Shown here piece by piece: positions 42,316 through 52,643 of a stretch of DNA of 64,000 bases; within the stretch, counting starts at the first letter, position 1, and each line of letters opens with the position of its first letter. The DNA is taken from contig JBANAY010000004.1 in the NCBI GenBank assembly GCA_037952775.1, positions 1,364,001-1,428,000 of the forward strand, given 5' to 3'. This DNA comes from Clonostachys chloroleuca (lineage: Eukaryota > Ascomycota > Sordariomycetes > Hypocreales > Bionectriaceae). A program made the translations under genes and the position numbers. A model generated the notes under the pieces. That model was not told the DNA's origin. It worked only from the letters and a program-made list of their open reading frames with translations, and did no database searches.

Positions 42316-44445
42316 TTAACTAAAATGGATTCTCCAGAGCTCTCTATCACAACCTGCCGTAAAATCACTTCGTGTATGCATGGTCAAAATGTTATCACTG
42401 ATCAGAAGGTCGCCCTTTTCCCAAACATGATAATAGGCCACGCGGCGGTCATGAAGAATAGAGTCGAGTGCTTCGCAGATAGCCTCGCTCTCTTTGTCAC
42501 TGACATTTTCGATGTTGACGTGGGTCTCGTCGAAAACGGTTTTGCTTCGAGGCCATGGCTCATGATATCTCAAGCAAGGCTTTTCGGTTGTAGGATGGGG
42601 GATGACCAGTTGCAGGCCACCCATGGCCGTGTTGTCGAACGAACTCGTTGATACCTTCCAGGTCAACTTCTTCAGAGTGTCCAAAGGAAGCCACGAGGGA
42701 AGGTATTTTAAGATGAGAGTAGAGGAAGAGAATAGAGTGAACCCTGTGTCTCTGGGGGATGGTGTGACTCCAGTGAAAAATTGGAAGCTATAGAATGTCA
42801 GCCTTGATCTAATATAAAGGACTTAGAGAAATTGACTTACTGAGGAGGATTTGGAACCATATATTCTCGCCCATTTTCATCCACCTTCTGAACAGTCTTA
42901 AACATACCGTCGAAATGGAATGGCATCCATTCCGCTGAGAGAACATTATTCAAGCCTCTCGTCTCCAGTCCTCGGTCCTTTACTTCCAGAACGAGTCCGA
43001 ATTTCCAGGGAAGTGGTTGGCCAAACTCCTCCGCCTTCTTAACGAACAGTTCGCGGTTCGCCTTCTTCCAGAATCCACGGAGAATTACAGGAGAGTTGAC
43101 TTCTGACAAGGCCCTGACCTTCTTAGCATCAATGTCGTGGATACCTAAAGCTCCTGGGCCAGCGGCAGGACGAATGATGAGACCGCAAGGGTAAATGGGC
43201 TGGCAGACAACACCGCCTTTCTCTTCTCCCCAGGACAAGAGATCGGACTTTTCTCGGAAATAGCTAGGGCGGCCGTTTTCGTAGATGAGCTCCAAAGTCT
43301 CGTTTGCTTCAAACTCGGACCGCATACCCGAAGTGATAGTTCCGTCTAGCTTATAAGCGATAGTGCAGTGCCATGGGGTAGTGTAAATCGTTGAGGTGGG
43401 GAGAAGACTGATTGACAGCTTGTTTGCCCCCGTAGAGGGATGGATAGAAAGGCGTATGCTATCCTTGTACTTCTCTTTTACTGCTTGTGCGAATGCCTAT
43501 GTCCTTATTAGTGCACAGTTGTCTTAGTAGCTGATCACCGGAACTTACATCTCCGCGGGACAACATTTGCTTGGCAATATACTCAATGCCTCGCTTATAT
43601 CTAGACTTTGATCGATCCTCGCCTTGGGGATAAACGGTGAGTAAATCGGTCTCAAGGAATTTGATATAACCTCTGTAGGTCATGCAAACGTCCTCGCTTT
43701 TGCTGATCTCTTTCCAGTCCCAGTCAGGGCGGCTAAACGTATTCAGGAGAGCCAGGCGGAAGTTGGATGCATTGGCAACGTATGTCATTTCATCAAGGTT
43801 TTCGGGAAGAGGGATAGACACCAAGTCTCGTAGTCTTGAGAAAAGGATGTGCTCAAATCCCTCCTTCTTCGCCATGTCCCTTAGCATTTCACCATATGCC
43901 CAAACATTCTTGTCTGGTACTCCAAGCAGGTCTTGATGAAAGATGGCCAGTCAGTTATGTACTTACTCATGCAGGGTGGGTTCATATTTCTTACCATTGT
44001 ATACGAGACCATCGGATATGATGGTAAGCTTTGCCCCAGGCGCATAAACATCTTGAATAGCGCTACAGAGACCATTCAAGTGAGATAAGGCAAGAATCTC
44101 GGCCCTGTCAGGGAGTACTCCCAACACCTTGGACTCGGAGTTTGGTGACTTGAATGGAAATGCCGGGAGGCACATGGGAATAGCTTCACCAGCCTTGACA
44201 TGATTGTAAATCAGGGCGATGAATTTCAGAGCACCTTCATCCGCCTTTTCTGGGGCGTTGATCGTCTTGCTCATACGGTAGCGATCGATGATTCGGAGGA
44301 CCTTGGAGGAGGTTTCAATAGCAGCAGTATCAACTGTGGGAATTAATGGTGCAAATGGAACACTCATTGACACAGGCTGAACTGGCTGAGACTCAAATTT
44401 GAGAGTGGTCGGCCCATGGGCCATGGCATCGACCGCAACTGGCAT
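42316..44445 (-). CDS. Isocyanide synthase (DIT1/PvcA) fused to TauD/PvcB-like dioxygenase
   Basis: Exons on the minus strand 43995-44445, 43549-43931, 42841-43496 and 42316-42787 give 653 aa, all phases clean. Residues about 60-370 form the DIT1_PvcA domain: VLPDRAEILALSHLNGLC, PGAKLTIISDGLVYND, NVWAYGEMLRDMAK, RYKRGIEYIAKQML. PvcA/IsnA enzymes turn an amino-acid amine into an isonitrile using ribulose 5-phosphate. Residues about 385-653 form a TauD/PvcB-like Fe(II)/2-oxoglutarate oxygenase with the HxD ligand (FHFD, near residue 472), the distal histidine in ILTMHTRSDF and a C-terminal arginine. In bacteria PvcB-type enzymes oxidise the isonitrile side chain, so the fusion probably makes and oxidises an isocyanide in one protein. 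Divergent from the FAD monooxygenase across 874 bases, it is the core enzyme of the candidate cluster. Confidence 0.93.
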
Positions 44446-45319
44446 CTTTTCGGGTATATGGTTAAGACAGGAAAAAAAATTCTGCTGAAGTAAACCAAAT
44501 GATGAAGGATATGTTCCTGCAGACGAAAAGACAGGAATACGCGCTTCTAAAGAGGTCAGTCTCCTTCAACAGTTAAAGAACAACAGTCCCAAGGCTGTGG
44601 CGACGAATCTGACAGTCAACCAGGACACATATAAGTGTCAGATTACCAAATTCCTCTTCTCTCGTATAGCCAAGCCGTTGCTTTTTTATGCGAGTCCCAG
44701 TCTCGGTGGCACTTTTACAACCGGATGGGAGAAATGGATCAAGGTCAGATGCTACCCAAGTCGCCCACTCGGCCAGGGGTAAAGATCTTTACGATGGGGC
44801 CGCTATGGGAAGGATCTTTAGGCCAGCGTTCGGGGCTGTACGGATTTGGAACTTGTGTTGTAGGGCTCGCTGATCCTGTTTCTTGTGATCCCCAACTTCC
44901 TCAGGTAGGTTTTAACAAACGACCTTCCGCATTCCGCTTAGCATCAATTGCCACATGCTACGCGCGCGGTAGGTTTCGGACCCGGCCTAACCAAGGGAAG
45001 AGACAAAAATGCATGGAAATGGCTCGGTTGTAGCAAAATGGGGCGATCCGGAAGCTAGAATAGATCTCCCTTGGCCGGGGCGGTGCTTCACGGCGTATCC
45101 ATATCATCGGGCACTTACTGATTCGAGTTTCACCACTGGCGGACTCCGGAGTCGAACGATGTGTCAGCTAGGTACTTTTGTATTCTAGACAAATCCATCC
45201 AACGGCTCATTATTTGAGGCTTCGGAATTGTAATAAGGTAGCCACACGTAAGGTGCAAGATCTACTAGACAGCAAACATCTCAAGCTCACCTGATTGACT
45301 TTGCAATCTGTATTCCACC
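44446..45319. promoter_or_regulatory. Divergent promoter, isocyanide synthase / FAD monooxygenase
   Basis: An 874-base region between the two divergent start codons. No gene is supported; open frames across it overlap on opposite strands and lack family features. It includes GGCCGGGGCGGTG- and CGGCCAGG-type GC-rich patches and two separated CGG/CCG triplets near 45120-45155 (CACTGGCGGACTCCGGAGTCG), where TCCGGA and GACTCCGGAGTC are palindromic. Zn2Cys6 factors commonly bind paired CGG triplets, so this is a reasonable place for pathway-specific control. That is inference only. Confidence 0.45.
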
Positions 45320-47224
45320 ATGTCTCCAGCCGAAACTCACCAAAACGACACAACAGATGTCGATGTGGCAATTGTTGGAGGCAAGTTGTTATCTGGTGTT
45401 ATTTGTATCCCATTTTCTAACTGGGCTGTTTGTTAGGTGGTCCAACGGGGCTCTTCAACGGACTCCTACTACACCGTCTAGGGGTCTCAGTATCTATCCT
45501 TGGTATGTGTTTAAACTAACGGCAAATTTTATTCCTACATCATACAAAACTAACCTTGTCAGATGCCAAAAAAGAGACTCTGGATTTCGGCAGGGCCGAT
45601 GCGCTCAATGCGCGTACGCAGCAATATCTCGAGGTTGCCGGTCTGCTGGATGAGCTTCTCCCTCAAGGCCTCAAATGCAACAGTATGGAATTTTCTTTTT
45701 TTCTTCTTCTCGGAGATAACATCGCATGATCACTGACGTATGATTTAGCCAGCTCTACATTCGGGGAGGGTGAATTCAAGTCTCGCCAAAACGATTGGTG
45801 GGTTAGCCTTGAGCATACGCTCCACAGGAACTTCCTCATGCTTGGTCAACCAGTCATAGAAGCAATGCTATACAAGCGCCTCCCGGGACTCGTTCATTTT
45901 GGAGAAACTGTGACCGAGATTTCGGAGGGAAAGACGCAAGTGGAAGTCATCACCAATACAGGCCGTCGTGTACGGGCCAAGTATGTCATCGGTGCCGACG
46001 GTGCTAGATCCACGGTACGTAATGCCCTTGGAATTGCATTCACCGGCACCAAGCCGGAGATGCTGTGGGCTGTTATCGACGCCTTCATCGAGACGGACTT
46101 CCCGACATGCCCCGAAATCATTACGTTCCAGATCAATGGGCAGTCCCGAGTTTCATGGATCCCTCGAGAGCGTGGGTTATCTCGGTTCTACGTCTTGTTA
46201 GAGGGCGAGGTGACCGAAGAGCGGGCCAAGGAGTCTGTGAAGATTCATCTTGCTCCATACAAGGTGGAGTTTACCAAGGTTGAGTGGTACAGCACTTTCG
46301 ACGGTAAGTCGCTCGGAACCGTTCCGACATATGGAAAGGCATCGGCCAACTGACTCTGCAAAACCAAAACAGTCAAAGAAAGGCTTGCATCTTCCTTCAT
46401 CTCTAATGGTGGAGATGGCCGGGTTATCTTGGCAGGGGATGCTGCGCACGTCCACAGCGTCAACGGCGGCCAGGGTCTAAACACGGGACTCGCCGATGCT
46501 TTCGGCCTTTCGTGGAGACTCGCCATGGTGCTCAAGCAAGACAACCTCAAGGCCGGGGCCGCAGATAAGCTACTACGCAGCTACGACCTTGAGCGGAGAA
46601 CGACGGCTAAAGGCGTCATTGACGTCGCCGCCGCCCTCGTCCGCGACACGGTCCATACAGCCAAACAATACGTCTCCACAATCCAACGCAATGCTGGGTA
46701 CATTACAGGTAAGCGGCAGCCGGTACGCCTTGACTGAGGCGATTTGCTAACCGGCATGATTACTCAATCCAGGCATGGGCGTGTCGTATCAGGACATGAA
46801 CTCTCCACTTGTCGTAGAATCGACTCACTCTTTCTGGACGGCTGGCAAGCGGTGTCCAGACGTCGAGGTTACAGATGCACCCCACGGGAAGACCCACCGC
46901 CTCTACTCGGCAGTTGAGTACGGGAATTACGCTCTGTTATTCGTTGGTAAGCACCCTGAGGGCCGAGTGGGATACGAAAAGGTGGCCTCATGCTACTCTA
47001 TCCTGCCGCGCTCAAGCGACACTGCTCCGGTCCCACAGAGCAGTGGAGAGGCCGGAGAGCAAACCCTATCCCGGGAGGCTGGAGGAAAAGTTTTTGAGGC
47101 GGGCTGGGTTACGCAAGAAGATTCTTTTGTCGTGGTGGTCCGCCCAGATATGTACATTGGCTATGTCGGTACCGATGAACAGGGGTGGAAATCGTATCTC
47201 GATGAGCTTTTCAGCCAAGAGTAA
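45320..47224 (+). CDS. FAD-dependent monooxygenase (phenol hydroxylase / PHBH-like)
   Basis: Six exons (45320-45380, 45437-45502, 45563-45682, 45749-46303, 46373-46708, 46773-47224) give 529 aa. The Rossmann dinucleotide site is VAIVGGGPTGLFNGLLLHRLG at residues 15-35 (GxGxxG core). The DG motif is GADGARSTVR. The second FAD motif is ILAGDAAHVHSVNGGQGLNTGLADAFGLSWRLA (GD near its start). A C-terminal domain typical of the phenol-hydroxylase branch follows. These flavoenzymes hydroxylate aromatic or related rings with NAD(P)H and O2. Intron 1 is a GC-AG intron (donor GCAAGT at 45381), the only spacing that joins the Rossmann motif in frame. It is divergent from the isocyanide synthase and co-directional with the MFS gene 568 bases downstream. 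A tailoring role is likely. Confidence 0.92.
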
Positions 47225-47792
47225 AGGAGGAATGCTGGGTAGGGGTAGCGTGCTTCATAGGATCAATCAAGATGTACTTTTGATATCGCCTTCCCCGTTG
47301 CTTACTGATCTTTGTCTTCCTCTCGGTCGCTGACCTACCAGGGAGGAAGTTGCCTCGGCCCAACACAATGCACCTACTTAACTGGGACAGGGTTTCAACA
47401 TGACCATCCCAAGTTTCACATTCAATACTTTGCCTTCGGTGATCAGCGACGGGCTAGCAGCCGCATGGAGAAGGAAGGTGACCAGGGGTTGTTAGCCAGC
47501 CAAGTTTGTTCATCCTCTGGGCCTGTGCGTTCCCCGGCCTTGTTACATGCTTTATTAGCCCCCAAAGTTCTAGGTTGGCAGGCTTTGTTTAGTGGTCCTG
47601 AGCTGCCTTGATGGAACCCCTTGACTGCTCTGATGGAACCTATACGCCCATCGCCCCCCCACCGTCGGCTATATCCCGCATGAGATTTATCATTCATGAC
47701 CAATTTATCATCATTTACGCGTACTGTGACGAGCTTGCGTTTCATTATTCTTGGCTAAGTAGGTTTCCTACAACCGCCATTACGTTTGGGAA
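47225..47792. other. Intergenic between monooxygenase and MFS genes
   Basis: The open frame at 47312-47611 and its antisense partner have no family features and no ATG context, so they are not called. The region should contain the monooxygenase terminator and the promoter of the MFS gene. A C7 run lies near 47655. Confidence 0.4.
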
Positions 47793-49347
47793 ATGAATCA
47801 TCGCACAGTTGCAGCGAGCGACGTAAATCGTTCGATAACACAAGAGATACTTCCGGAGATGGGTGACAAGACACCTCAGCATCTTGCCATGAACATGACG
47901 AAGGAGGCTACTGAGAGCTCCAGTTCTCCTGAAGATACCGCGAGTACTCCCCCTAGTTCTGGGAATCCCGTTGTTGCGCCTGACTCGATTCCCAACCAAG
48001 GTCTGCCTGCCTGGATGCAAGTTGTTGGATCGTTCTGTTTGTACTTCAACACATGGGGTAAGCTAGTGAACAAAATCCAGTCTTTGATATGAATTAGCGG
48101 AGACAGAAATATCCGGCTTTGGCTACAATCATTGATTGCTAACTCTTACCTGCTCAGGTCTCATCTCCAGCTATGGAACCTTCCAAGCAATCTATGAGAC
48201 TGGTCCATTGAAAGGACATAGCCATTTCCAGATATCCGTGATTGGCTCATTACAGTCGTTCCTAATGGTTTTTCTTGGATTGGTAACAGGGCCAATATAT
48301 GATGCGGGTTATTTCCATTATCTGCTTGGTATTGGCTCTGTCTTCATTGTCGTTGGAACAGTGATACAAAGCTTCTGCACTCAGCTATGGCATTATATGC
48401 TAGCTCAAGGAGTCCTCATTGGTCTGGGCGCTGGGTGCCTTATTCTTCTCAGTGTAGCAACGACCTCCATGTGGTTCACAACCAAACTCCCTCTTGCTAA
48501 TGGGATTGCTGCATCTGGGAGTGGTCTTGGGGGGTAAGTCCAAGTTCTCTTTCCCAACCAAAAAAAAAAAATCATCTAACCAATAACTAGGGTCTTGTTG
48601 CCCATTATGGTGCGGCAGTTGCATGCACAGGTGGGCTTGGCGTGGGCAATAAGATCCGTAGCGCTGGTTTGTCTGGTTCTTCTTGCTGTTGCAAACGCGT
48701 GTCTTCGTCCCCGAGGGCCTGGTGTAGTCCGAAAAACACCTCGATCCTTGATTGACGCTACCGCCTTCAAAGATTGGCCGTATATATTCTTTGTACTTGG
48801 TTGTGTAGTGACATTCCTTGGGATGTACACACCCTTTGTATACATCCAGAGCTACTCCCTCGAGGGGGGTGTTATTTCTTCCCACCTATCCCTTTATATG
48901 CTCGCCATTCTCAACTCCAGCTCGATATTCGGGCGCATTTTGCCAATCTTTCTTGCCCAGAAGCTAGGACCAATGAACATGATTGTTCTGACCGGGGCAG
49001 CTCTTGGCATCACAAGTCTTTGTCTAGTCACTGCTTCCACCATGGCACGGGTCCTGGCCGCCATCGTCGTTTATGGTTTCTTCACTGGCACCTTTTTCGC
49101 ATTACAGCCTACTATCGTTGTGAGATTGACTTCTGACGCTGGCAAAATCGGTACCCGGTTTGGTATGGCCTTTTCTGTTTTTGCTATAGCATTATTATTT
49201 GGGCCCCCTATTGCAGGAGCTCTCAGAGATAAGTTTAGTTATAACATCGCCTGGATATGGGCTGGGGCAGCCCTCCTGGTGGGAGCAGTGACTATCGCAT
49301 CAGGGCGCGTGGCGAAGGTTGGCTGGCAACTTCAACAACGATGCTGA
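47793..49347 (+). CDS. MFS transporter, monocarboxylate (MCT/MCH) type
   Basis: Three exons (47793-48057, 48158-48533, 48591-49347) give 465 aa with exact phases. An 80-residue hydrophilic N-terminus is followed by twelve membrane segments. MCT-like marks are WMQVVGSFCLYFNTWGLISSYGTFQ entering segment 1 (the SYG...FQ pattern), GLGAGCLILLSVATTSMWF in segment 4 and NGIAASGSGLGG before the long loop. The SIFGRILPIFLAQKLGP stretch opens the second half. Fungal members move monocarboxylates and are common as efflux or precursor carriers in metabolite clusters. It follows the FAD monooxygenase in the same direction and is probably a cluster transporter. Nothing is broken. Confidence 0.9.
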
Positions 49348-49769
49348 ATTATATATTAATAGGATACTGGTATATTTCCTCGTCTAATTATACTTCTATT
49401 ACAACTGCACGGCTTCCTCTTCAAACTGGTGCTGGGGCTTTCCCTCTCAGCCTTACTCTATATCGCCATTTATTTAGTCAAAAATCAAATAGCCGGAAAG
49501 GAGAAAAAGTATTGAAGTGACAGAATATCTCGTCAGAAAAGTTCATCCCATTCATGCTTTAGCTCTGCAATTTTGTATCGAATCATGTCCCAGATCAAAG
49601 AAAATCGGGTGGGGGGAATGCAAGAGGCCAACCACGCCGACTTCATATGTTAGCATTCACAGAGGTGTATAAATGTATACTAAAAACTCTTAAATATTTT
49701 TTGACAAACGATCCATCGACAAACTTCTCTCGAAACACACATCCTCTGAAACAGTTCTACAGTCTTGCG
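49348..49769. other. Intergenic
   Basis: A/T-rich 3' flank of the MFS gene followed by the upstream region of the small zinc-ribbon-like frame. Nothing else supported. Confidence 0.4.
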
Positions 49770-49994
49770 ATGAACAGCTCTACCAGCAGTAAAACTCTAG
49801 AGTCCGAATCGGTCAAGGTCTACCCTCCCCGTGGTAACCTTCAACAGTATCGACTCGCTAAAACCAAAACCTTCAACTGTAGCCGCTGCAAGAAAGAGAA
49901 AACTTCTAAGCTCGTAGCGACGCAGGACAATTAGGAAGATGCGTTGATGTGCAACGGCTGCTACGGCAATCTACTTTCTGGTAGAAGCAATTAG
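49770..49994 (+). pseudogene. Small zinc-ribbon-like protein interrupted by a stop codon
   Basis: From ATG 49770 the frame encodes 54 residues ending in a CSRCKKEKTSKLVA half-ribbon, then meets TAG at 49932-49934. In the same frame the sequence continues EDALMCNGCYGNLLS to a second TAG at 49992-49994. The two CxxC knuckles (C..C and C..C) on either side of the stop would together make a four-cysteine zinc ribbon. A CAG-to-TAG change would explain the break. I do not recognise a named family. Read-through without the stop would give 74 residues. Confidence 0.5.
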
Positions 49995-50409
49995 GTGAGA
50001 CTGACCATAAAAGAACGGAATGAGCCTAATTTCTAAGATAACTGAGTAGAAGCTCGTCATATGGATATTATCTAGCTATATGGCCTGTTAAATGGTAGAT
50101 ATACAGGCATAGCCAATTAAGCCAGCTATCAAGTATCCGCCTACATCTAACAAATGACCTAAACCTTGACCTTACGTTAGACTGGTAGAAGAAGAAACAA
50201 GATTATTCATTGCATAGGACCAAGTGTTCCTCAAGATGACCGTCATCGGTTGGGGCAATCTCTTTTCAAGAACACCCTGGATTGTTAGAGAAGACTAAGC
50301 AGATGCCCTCACAATACCACATAGCCTAGCAAACAGACAACTGAGAAGCAAATGAAAAAAAGGCCTGATGTGAAAGGTTCTCAAGCCCATGCTCATCACT
50401 CGGCGCGGA
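49995..50409. other. Intergenic
   Basis: Between the zinc-ribbon relic and the 3' end of the dioxygenase gene. A/T-rich, no open frame of interest, no recognisable signal. Confidence 0.4.
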
Positions 50410-51733
50410 TCACCAGGACGATTCCAATCCGTACAATCCCCTAGGCTTATCAGCCAATGTGGTCAAGCGAATACCATGTCGGAGTCCTTCCTGTGGATTG
50501 TGCACGTTGTAATCATTAATAGCTGTATGCGCAGTCACACGGTTGTCCCAGAGAGCAACCGTCCCTTCCTCCCATTTCACTCGGGCCTGGAAGTCTTGGC
50601 CTGCCGCAATATGCTAAAATCCACCATCATTAGGAGTTTGAACCGCAAGACTGACTCGGGGAGTATCATACCTTGAAAAGCAGGTCAAGGAGAGCGTCAG
50701 ACTCCTCAGCTTTGAGCCCAATGATTCTCTTTGTGAACCCTGGATTGATATACAGAGCTTTCTGCCCTGTTGCCTACTCGATCTGTCAGCCACTGCGGTA
50801 TCTATCAAACTCGTTTCGAAACTTACCGGATGTATTCTCACTATCGGGTGCTCAGACTTTATCGGCTCCCGACGAACATGTTTGCCATCTCGCCGGGCGT
50901 TTTCGGCCTGGGGAAATCCGCTGTGCTCCGCTTTAAGGCCCTCCAACAGTGTCTTGATGGGCGTGGAAAGGCGGGAGTAGGCCGCTGTCTGGCTGGCCCA
51001 TGTTGTATCGCCGCCGGTTTCTGGCACTGACAGGAGAGCTAAGAGGGTAATTCCGGGAGGTTGGTGTTCGTAGGAGACGTCTGAGTGGAATCCAATAGTG
51101 TTGAGTCTTTCTAATTTTCTTTGGTTACGATATTCATTATCAGGTCCCAGATAGATGTTGTGGAATTCAAGGTGATCCTTAACATGAGCTCCGACAGGCT
51201 TTCCATTGAAATGAACGTTAGCTCGCTTTCTTTTGCATACTCGGTCGGTTGGAACTTACGTGAATGTGAAGCGGTCCGAAATATCGCGCAAATTCCAACT
51301 GCCTTTCGATCCCTATGTCTTTGAAGTCCTGGCCACGGAAGACCACGACGCCTCTTTCTGCAATGAGCAGCGCAAGTTCATTTTTTTGCTGGTTATTGAG
51401 TTGAGAGAGCTGGAGGCCGCGAATTTCCGTGCCAATGGCTGGGGCTATCTTGGAGACTGACACGCCAGGAGCATCTCCAGCAAAGAGATTCGGTTTCTCT
51501 TTGTTGGCGACCAGTCCCTTGTCATTGAATTCAAAAGGTTTTAGAGGCGGAAATTTGGTAGTCTCATCATACACCGGAAGATACTCAGTGTATTTGTACT
51601 AAAAGAATGATCATGAGCATACGTATAATTCGCCATAAAGATTTAGCTATCTTACCTGCTCATGCAGTACCGTATCATATGCCAATTTGACGTTGATGGT
51701 GGAATTACCAGTTTCAGTTATCGTAGTCGTCAT
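50410..51733 (-). CDS. TauD/AtsK-type Fe(II)/2-oxoglutarate dioxygenase, stand-alone
   Basis: Five exons on the minus strand (51656-51733, 51260-51598, 50827-51198, 50672-50773, 50410-50613) give 364 aa, all phases consistent. Key residues: GVVVFRGQDF in the core strand, the HxD ligand in TIGFHSDVSYEHQPPG, a GGDTTWASQ segment after it, the distal histidine in LWDNRVTAHTAINDY and the 2-oxoglutarate arginine in GIRLTTL. Family members (taurine and alkylsulfonate dioxygenases, and many tailoring oxygenases) decarboxylate 2-oxoglutarate to oxidise a C-H bond next to sulfonate, sulfate or other groups. It closes the intact cluster and is distinct from the TauD domain fused to the isocyanide synthase. 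It could tailor the isocyanide product or serve sulfur scavenging on its own; the sequence does not decide. Confidence 0.9.
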
Positions 51734-52643
51734 TGTGGGTTTTATCGAGACTGAGATCTCTGTTCACTGGAGCTGCTATGGATATATAGCTTGGTAATCA
51801 ATCATTAACCAAGTTGATCTGACGTGTAGATGTTCTGAAAGACAACTGCTGGTATCAAACTCAAGTCAAGTCGAGAGAGCTCGACATATATAGTGCCACA
51901 GGGGTAATCACGCAATCACCACATCGATTGTTGTAATTACCGATACCGCCGCAACTCATCGCGAACGACGACAAGTCGAGGTTACATCATTTGCACACCA
52001 TCTTGCTGAATTCGCGTTGATCTGACAATGCGGGGTACATCACATCATCTTTGATCTCAGTGGTGCAACAGGGAGGGTGTCTGATTGATCTAGCAACTTA
52101 CCTAGGTGTGTCCTATCCTTCAACCCCTGCTACGAATTATATTGAGGGGCAGCGGAGCTACCGAAAGTCGACCTATACACAGGCATTCAGGCCAGAACGG
52201 TAGTAGAACGATGTCTTCTAAATGCACCAAGATAAGGCTTAGCATGAGAGTAATGGATTCATACAAAGTGACTCTCTGAAGTGAGCAATCGAAGGTTTCA
52301 TTCAGCATAGGCAATGTTTTCGGTTTCTACTATCACGACTTTATAAATAGAAAACGCCAGTGACTTTCAAAAATTTCTTTACTACGTGCATAGCCAAAGC
52401 GATGAGAAAGCAACCAACTACCAATTGCTCAAGACCTTCCAAGTTGCATAATCGCGGTTCCTCTTTGGCGCTTGATTTCAACAAGACCGTCTCCTTAGTG
52501 AGAAGGTCACTCAAAGAGAGGATCTTCCATTTCGCGAAAGAAATGGTCGAGAATGATGGTTTAAAGTGTAGAAGATTTGACAGTTCAGGGAAGCGAAGAG
52601 AATGCACTCCCCCAATGGTGCGCGGCCTGTCGCGCTCGGTCAT
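51734..52643. other. Intergenic
   Basis: Upstream region of the dioxygenase and downstream flank of the Hsp70-like relic. The minus-strand frame at 52341-52643 is open, but it follows the relic's terminal stop and shows no family features. Confidence 0.4.

Noticed and set aside
47312..47611. Open frame between monooxygenase and MFS genes
   Set aside because: Matched by an equally long antisense frame, with no domain pattern; probably chance.
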